Shown here piece after piece: positions 24,088-28,023 of a stretch of 28,023 bases of DNA. The notes beneath the pieces are model-generated. The model was not told where the DNA came from. It did no database searches and was given only the letters and a program-made list of their open reading frames with translations. The stretch comes from AM-2324 sp964225135 (GTDB lineage Bacteria > Bacteroidota > Bacteroidia > Chitinophagales > Saprospiraceae). The stretch covers positions 1-28,023 of the forward strand of contig CAXQNQ010000259.1 in NCBI GenBank assembly GCA_964225135.1. Reading direction: 5' to 3'. The position numbers and the translations under genes were made by a program. How positions within the stretch are numbered: the first letter of the stretch is position 1; the number at the start of each line of letters is the position of its first letter.

Positions 24088-24236
24088 TAACCTTATATTT
24101 TTGATGTGCAAATTCATATGCTGTAAAATTGGCAACAAGTTAAAGTATTCTGAAAAAATCCCTTAATTATCTTTTATTCATGTTAAATATTCTACAATCC
24201 ACGCAATTAAATTTTCTTTTTTGCATTTCTTGTAGG

Positions 24237-24244
24237 TACTTTTG
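24237..24244 (+). promoter_or_regulatory. Bacteroidota -7 promoter box TACTTTTG for the TlpA-like gene
   Basis: TACTTTTG matches TAnnTTTG, 20 bases before the ATG at 24265. A TTG at 24221-24223 lies closer than the usual -33 spacing, so only the -7 box is claimed. Confidence 0.5.
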
Positions 24245-24264
24245 AAATAAAAATAATATAAGCC

Positions 24265-24765
24265 ATGAAACTTAGATATTGTCTTACTGTTGCTTTGAGT
24301 CTTTTTGCTTTAGTTGCTTTTGCACAAAAGAAGCTTCCAAGTGCGAATGCTAAAACATTAAACGGGAAAACCATCAACCTTTTAGATACTTACGGTCAAC
24401 CGGATGATAAGTTAACGATTATCAGCTTCTGGGCAACTTGGTGTAAGCCTTGCCAAAATGAACTAGACGCTATTTCTTATCTATATGAAGATTGGCAAAA
24501 TGACTATAATGCGGAGTTAGTAGCCATCACTATTGATACTAGAAGAAATATGGCACAAGTAGGTCCGATGGTGGAATCTAAAGGCTGGGAGTATACCATC
24601 CTTTCTGCCGAGCAAGCAGAGATGGAAAATGCATTCAATTTCAACTTTATTCCACAGACTTTCTTAGTAGACAAAAAAGGGAATATTGTATATACACATA
24701 GTAGCTACAATCCTGGAGATGAAGAAGAATTAGAAAAGTACCTTGAAAAGTACTCTAAACAATAA
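24265..24765 (+). CDS. TlpA-like periplasmic thiol-disulfide oxidoreductase
   Basis: A 166-residue thioredoxin-fold protein of the TlpA/ResA group. A signal peptide (MKLRYCLTVALSLFALVAFA, 1-20) is followed by a redoxin domain with FWATWCKPC and the active-site pair Cys60-x-x-Cys63. The cis-Pro segment is FIPQTFLVDKKGNI (about 132-145). It should reduce or exchange disulfides in the periplasm. The gene has its own promoter box and terminator, so it is probably monocistronic. It lies divergent to DUF6029-Omp28, whose Omp28 member also carries a CxxC, and directly upstream of a cysteine-rich metal-related operon, which it could serve by keeping cysteines reduced. That link is inferred from position only. 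Confidence 0.88.
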   Translation: MKLRYCLTVALSLFALVAFAQKKLPSANAKTLNGKTINLLDTYGQPDDKLTIISFWATWCKPCQNELDAISYLYEDWQNDYNAELVAITIDTRRNMAQVGPMVESKGWEYTILSAEQAEMENAFNFNFIPQTFLVDKKGNIVYTHSSYNPGDEEELEKYLEKYSKQ

Positions 24766-24769
24766 AATG

Positions 24770-24800
24770 AGGGGGACTAGCGTCTCCTTGCTTTTTTCTG
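24770..24800 (+). terminator. Terminator after the TlpA-like gene
   Basis: AGGGGGAC (24770-24777) pairs with GTCTCCTT (24782-24789) with two G-U pairs and a TAGC loop, followed by GCTTTTTTC. It directly abuts the promoter box of the next gene. Confidence 0.7.
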
Positions 24801-24808
24801 TATTTTTG
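24801..24808 (+). promoter_or_regulatory. Bacteroidota -7 promoter box TATTTTTG for the metal operon
   Basis: TATTTTTG matches TAnnTTTG and ends four bases before the ATG at 24813, the same spacing as the box before 4960. Transcripts would be leaderless or nearly so. It overlaps the U-tract of the upstream terminator, which makes the match less certain. Confidence 0.45.
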
Positions 24809-24812
24809 TACT

Positions 24813-25271
24813 ATGATTAGATTTATACAACATACATTGGTTATTGCTCTTGTTGGAAGTATTTCTTTCAGCCAGGTAGGTGTTCTATTGTATGATGTAT
24901 ACTGTCATTGTAAAAAAGAAAGCTCTTCTCATCTACACATGGCTTTCAGCGCTTGTGAAGATGAACAAGCTTCCTTTAGTATGAGTAGCAGCTGTTGCTC
25001 TACTCAAAAAAGCTGTTCTAATGCACCGGCTGGTGAACCTTGTGAAAAGAAAGAAATTACTTTTCTACAACTCGATTTGGCTAAGGAGATTATTAAGAAG
25101 TCTCAATTTAGACTGGATGAATTCCTTTTTATTAAGGTATTATTGCCTTTTCACCATTCACAAAATATTTATAGCTCAAAGCTATCGAATAATAGTCAAA
25201 TTGACTTTGACCATAATGGCCACCCTATTCGAAGGCATACACAGGCCTTTATCCAACAATACTTGTGTTAG
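24813..25271 (+). CDS. Cys-rich membrane-anchored protein, related to the HYC_CC_PP family
   Basis: A 152-residue protein with an N-terminal hydrophobic segment (about 5-27) and eight cysteines: 31, 33, 48, 61, 62, 68, 77 and the final residue 152. The layout, a Y-C-x-C after the hydrophobic segment, a CC pair about 30 residues later and a LLPFHHS segment, resembles the small HYC_CC_PP proteins that precede TonB receptors in Bacteroidota. Here the first motif is YCHC rather than HYC, so membership is tentative. His residues (40, 42, 114, 115, 134, 136, 141, 142) add to a metal-binding look. It is the first gene of a likely operon with the TonB receptor and an HMA protein. A role in metal capture or handover is inferred. 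Confidence 0.6.
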   Translation: MIRFIQHTLVIALVGSISFSQVGVLLYDVYCHCKKESSSHLHMAFSACEDEQASFSMSSSCCSTQKSCSNAPAGEPCEKKEITFLQLDLAKEIIKKSQFRLDEFLFIKVLLPFHHSQNIYSSKLSNNSQIDFDHNGHPIRRHTQAFIQQYLC

Positions 25272-25301
25272 ATTTCAACTTAATGTCAATCTCTTAAATC
25301 T

Positions 25302-25324
25302 GCCTTCCTACCCTCGTAGAAGGC
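25302..25324 (+). other. Hairpin between the Cys-rich gene and the TonB receptor gene
   Basis: GCCTTC-C-TAC pairs with GTAGAAGGC around a CCTC loop, giving nine pairs and one bulged C. No U-tract follows, so it is not a standard terminator. It may set transcript stability or partial read-through between the genes. Confidence 0.5.
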
Positions 25325-25355
25325 TAAACATTATAATAGAAATTTAAACACAATC

Positions 25356-27611
25356 ATGAAACGATATATTATCGCCATTTTGATGAGTCTTAGTTTTGGC
25401 TCCCTAATGGCACAAGTAGATTACATTGCTGGAAAAGTTGTAGATGAATCTGGTGAACTATTACCTGGAGCAACTATTCATTGGAAAAATACCAACACAG
25501 GTACTGTAGCCTTTGATGGAACCTTTGAACTGAGTCTATCTGAAGAGTCAGATACCCTTGTTGTTAGTTTTGTAGGCTTTAATAATTTTGAAGAAAAAGT
25601 TACCGAAGGGACGGACCTAGTTATTAGCTTATCATCTAATACTCAATTACAAGAATTTGAAGTTAGAGATGGTAGAGGTGATAATTATGTATCCACCTTA
25701 CAAACGGCTAATATTGAATTCATTGGTGAAGGTGAGTTAAGAAAAGCTGCCTGCTGTTCACTTGCAGAAAGTTTTGAAACGAATGGTACCGTAGATGTCA
25801 GTTATTCAGATGCTGTTACTGGTGCGAAAGAAGTCAAAATGCTAGGTTTAGGTGGGGCTTACACCCAATTATTAGCTGAGAAAAGACCTTTAGCTAAAGG
25901 TTTGGGTTCTCCTCATCTTTTTGATTACTATCCAGGAACTTGGGTAAAAGGTATTCAATTGAGTAAGGGAATTGGTACGGTTGAAAATGGATTTGATAAT
26001 ATTGCTGGTCAGATCAACTTTGAATTGGCAAAGCCATGGGAAGATGATAAAATTTTCTTGAATACTTTCATCAATTCCTACGGAAGAATGGAGGCCAATC
26101 TTCATTTGAATTATCCAATGACAGACAAGTGGAGTATGGGTGCATTACTACATGCTTCAGGAAACAGAAACCAAACAGACGGTAATGCCGATCTATTCTT
26201 GGATACTCCTCAGAAAACGAATCTGAATGGATTATACCGAATTTTTTATAGAGGAAACTATTTAAAATCTCAACTCAATTTCCACTACATCAATAGCCAA
26301 ACCCTTTCTGGACAAGTCAATATGGGATTAACTGATCCTTATCTAGTTGAATTAGACAATGAAAGATTAGAATTGTTTGGAAAAGTTGGATATGTAGGAT
26401 TTGAAGATCCAGATAAGTCCATTGGATTCATATATAATTTAACTCGACATAGTTTGAATGAGAGCTATGGTCGACTTAGGCCTAGAACAGGCCAACAAGA
26501 CTATGCTTACGGAAACTTTATGTTTATTAGTAAGCCAGGACCAAATTCAAAAATATCGACTGGATTTTCAGCCACCTATTCTAATCTGAATAGTACTTTA
26601 ATCGATCTAGATTATAACTTAAATGAACAGCAAGCGGGGGTATTTTTTGATTTTTCAACAACCTTCAAGGATAAGTTTGAGCCATCAGATTCAGAGACCA
26701 TTACTTATTCAACAAATGATAAAGGATCATTCTTAGAGAATGCAGGCCTTATTGCAGGATTAAGGGTAGATCAACATAATTTATATGGGCTACTTGTTAG
26801 TCCAAGAGTAAGTATGAAATATAATTTCAGCGAGAAGTCAGTCATTCGTCTTAACGCTGGGAAAGGCTACAAGACGCCTTATATTTTCTCTGAAAACATA
26901 GGATTACTAGCTACTAATGCTAATTTCCATATTGATGAAGACTTAGATATGGAAGAAGCTTGGAATTTCGGAGCTAACTTCACTAAGGAAACCAATTTAA
27001 AAGGAAGAACTTTTGTCATTAATGCTGATGCATACTACAGTATTTTACAAAACAAAATTGTTTTGGATATGGAGCAAATGTATAATGAAGTTCATTTTTA
27101 TAACCAAAGGGATGAAACTCGTTCTCTATACTTCCTAGTGATGGCTAATCTAGAGCTCAACAAAAACTTGAGACTTCGTGGAGCCTATAAGTTTAATCAC
27201 TATGAAGTTGGTTTCGAAAATGGGCTTAGAACACCACCGCTTTTCGCTAAGAATAGAGGTCTAATAACTTTAGAGTATACTAGTAATAGAGAAATTTGGG
27301 ATTTTAATCTAAGTACTCAATTAGTGGGTAAACAAAGGTTTGCCTTGATGAATGGCGTATCAGAAGAAATCAATATGGACCCATTCACAGGCGAAACACC
27401 AGCCTTTCAATTGATTAACATCCATATTAATAAGAAATTTACGGATAAATTCGAAGCCTATATTGGAGGAGAAAACCTGACTAATTTCACACAAAAAAAT
27501 GCCATTATTGATTTCGAGAATCCGTTCAGTAATTATTTTAATGCATCACAGATCTATGCACCTACATTAGGGATAAGAGCTTATGTAGGTATGCGTTGGA
27601 TTATTAAATAA
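25356..27611 (+). CDS. TonB-dependent outer-membrane receptor, putative metal (copper-type) uptake
   Basis: A 751-residue outer-membrane receptor. A signal peptide (1-20, ending LMAQ) is followed by a carboxypeptidase-regulatory-like domain (about 22-95; IAGKVVDESGELLPGATI), common in Bacteroidota receptors. The plug domain (about 108-225) contains RKAACCSLAESFETN with a Cys133-Cys134 pair, then VKMLGLGGAYTQLL. The beta barrel follows (about 230-751), and the final strand reads IRAYVGMRWIIK. The CC-containing plug form recurs in receptors encoded beside HMA-type proteins, which argues for a metal substrate such as copper; the actual substrate is not shown by sequence. It is followed 7 bp later by an HMA protein gene and preceded by a Cys-rich gene. 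No SusD partner is present, so a glycan role is unlikely. Confidence 0.85.
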   Translation: MKRYIIAILMSLSFGSLMAQVDYIAGKVVDESGELLPGATIHWKNTNTGTVAFDGTFELSLSEESDTLVVSFVGFNNFEEKVTEGTDLVISLSSNTQLQEFEVRDGRGDNYVSTLQTANIEFIGEGELRKAACCSLAESFETNGTVDVSYSDAVTGAKEVKMLGLGGAYTQLLAEKRPLAKGLGSPHLFDYYPGTWVKGIQLSKGIGTVENGFDNIAGQINFELAKPWEDDKIFLNTFINSYGRMEANLHLNYPMTDKWSMGALLHASGNRNQTDGNADLFLDTPQKTNLNGLYRIFYRGNYLKSQLNFHYINSQTLSGQVNMGLTDPYLVELDNERLELFGKVGYVGFEDPDKSIGFIYNLTRHSLNESYGRLRPRTGQQDYAYGNFMFISKPGPNSKISTGFSATYSNLNSTLIDLDYNLNEQQAGVFFDFSTTFKDKFEPSDSETITYSTNDKGSFLENAGLIAGLRVDQHNLYGLLVSPRVSMKYNFSEKSVIRLNAGKGYKTPYIFSENIGLLATNANFHIDEDLDMEEAWNFGANFTKETNLKGRTFVINADAYYSILQNKIVLDMEQMYNEVHFYNQRDETRSLYFLVMANLELNKNLRLRGAYKFNHYEVGFENGLRTPPLFAKNRGLITLEYTSNREIWDFNLSTQLVGKQRFALMNGVSEEINMDPFTGETPAFQLINIHINKKFTDKFEAYIGGENLTNFTQKNAIIDFENPFSNYFNASQIYAPTLGIRAYVGMRWIIK

Positions 27612-27618
27612 ACAGAAT

Positions 27619-27954
27619 ATGAAAAAATTAGGATTATTATTCGGCCTTATGCTTGTTGCAAGCTTGAGCTTTGGTCAAACCAAAAAGGCTAAAATTGAAA
27701 CAACAGCTCAATGTGGTATGTGCAAACAAACTATTGAAAAGGCTGTGAATAGCTTAGATGGTATTGAAACTGCAGAATTGGATATTACTTCCAAAAAATT
27801 GAGAGTAAAGTACGATATGTCTAAAATCAGTTTAGACGCCATTCGTCAAAAAGTAGCTTCAGTAGGTTATCAGGCTGATGATGTAAAAGCCAACCAAAAG
27901 GCATATGACAATCTACCACCTTGTTGCCAACTCGGTGGACATGATCACGATTAA
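27619..27954 (+). CDS. Periplasmic HMA-domain metal-binding protein
   Basis: A 111-residue protein with a signal peptide (1-20, ending SFGQ) and one heavy-metal-associated domain (about 23-90) of ferredoxin-like fold. The metal site is Cys32-Gly-Met-Cys35 (CGMC). Cytosolic copper chaperones usually have MxCxxC; here the residue two before the first Cys is Ala. A C-terminal tail adds PPCCQ (Cys102-Cys103) and a final HDHD, a likely second metal site. Being exported, it probably receives or delivers metal in the periplasm behind the TonB receptor encoded 7 bp upstream. A strong terminator follows the stop codon by one base. Confidence 0.88.
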   Translation: MKKLGLLFGLMLVASLSFGQTKKAKIETTAQCGMCKQTIEKAVNSLDGIETAELDITSKKLRVKYDMSKISLDAIRQKVASVGYQADDVKANQKAYDNLPPCCQLGGHDHD

Positions 27955-27955
27955 G

Positions 27956-27991
27956 AAAAAAGGTGCTTTAAATGTTTAAAGCACCTTTTTT
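27956..27991 (+). terminator. Terminator closing the metal operon
   Basis: AAAAAAGGTGCTTTAAA (27956-27972) is complementary to 27975-27991 (TTTAAAGCACCTTTTTT), giving a long stem and tight loop with a T run. It starts one base after the HMA stop codon. Confidence 0.9.
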
Positions 27992-28010
27992 GTATTTTGC
28001 AAAGAAAAAA

Positions 28011-28023
28011 ATGACACTTCAAG
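28011..28023 (+). CDS. Possible start of a further gene (cut by window end)
   Basis: An ATG at 28011 follows AAAGAAAAAA, a common ribosome-binding context here, and a TATTTTG close to a -7 box at 27992-27998. Only four codons (M-T-L-Q) are visible, so neither reality nor function can be judged. Confidence 0.25.

Noticed and set aside
25021..25347. 108-codon plus-strand frame overlapping the Cys-rich gene
   Set aside because: It is a shifted frame of a gene with conserved Cys motifs, and its start lacks a ribosome binding site.

Overview
The window is about 28 kb of AT-rich chromosome that reads as a member of the phylum Bacteroidota. Several signs agree: promoter-like TAnnTTTG boxes, a complete aerotolerance (Bat) operon, RNase Y next to ZapA and PheT, an Omp28/DUF6029 pair, a TonB-dependent receptor with an N-terminal carboxypeptidase-regulatory domain, the conserved 'PTGGPxDTxPP' lipoprotein with an Ig-like domain, and a decayed type IX secretion (T9SS) tail. 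The class or genus cannot be fixed from this sequence. No rRNA, tRNA, CRISPR array or intact insertion sequence was seen.

Layout. 1-2200 is the least orderly part: the C-terminal end of an unidentified gene, a minus-strand choice-of-anchor-A surface protein followed by out-of-frame remains of a T9SS C-terminal signal, a short tandem repeat, and two terminator-like hairpins with no gene before them. 2202-3761 is an MscS-type channel. 3762-4012 may hold a 34-codon gene. 4013-4921 is a XerC/XerD recombinase. 4960-7973 is a probable envelope cluster: Ig-like lipoprotein, an LptB-like ABC ATPase and two small lipoproteins that look like diverged tandem copies. It meets a convergent secreted protein of unknown role (7945-8613).

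8787-16549 is a seven-gene Bat operon: MoxR ATPase, DUF58 protein, a membrane protein with an unusual C-terminal extension, BatA, BatB, BatC and BatD. A strong bidirectional terminator (16551-16580) closes it. On the other strand, pheT, a coiled-coil gene, zapA and rny (21401 back to 16583) form a housekeeping group linking translation, division and RNA decay. Upstream, also on the minus strand, are DUF6029 and Omp28.

Divergent from DUF6029 is a TlpA-like thioredoxin, then a likely metal-handling operon (24813-27954): a cysteine-rich membrane protein, a TonB-dependent receptor with a CC motif in its plug, and a periplasmic HMA metal-binding protein with CxxC, CC and HDHD motifs. This is the best candidate for an incompletely described system. 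The other points of most interest are the paired lipoproteins after lptB, the extended third gene of the Bat operon, the sRNA-like gap at 1867-2098, and two promoters placed so that their transcripts would be leaderless.
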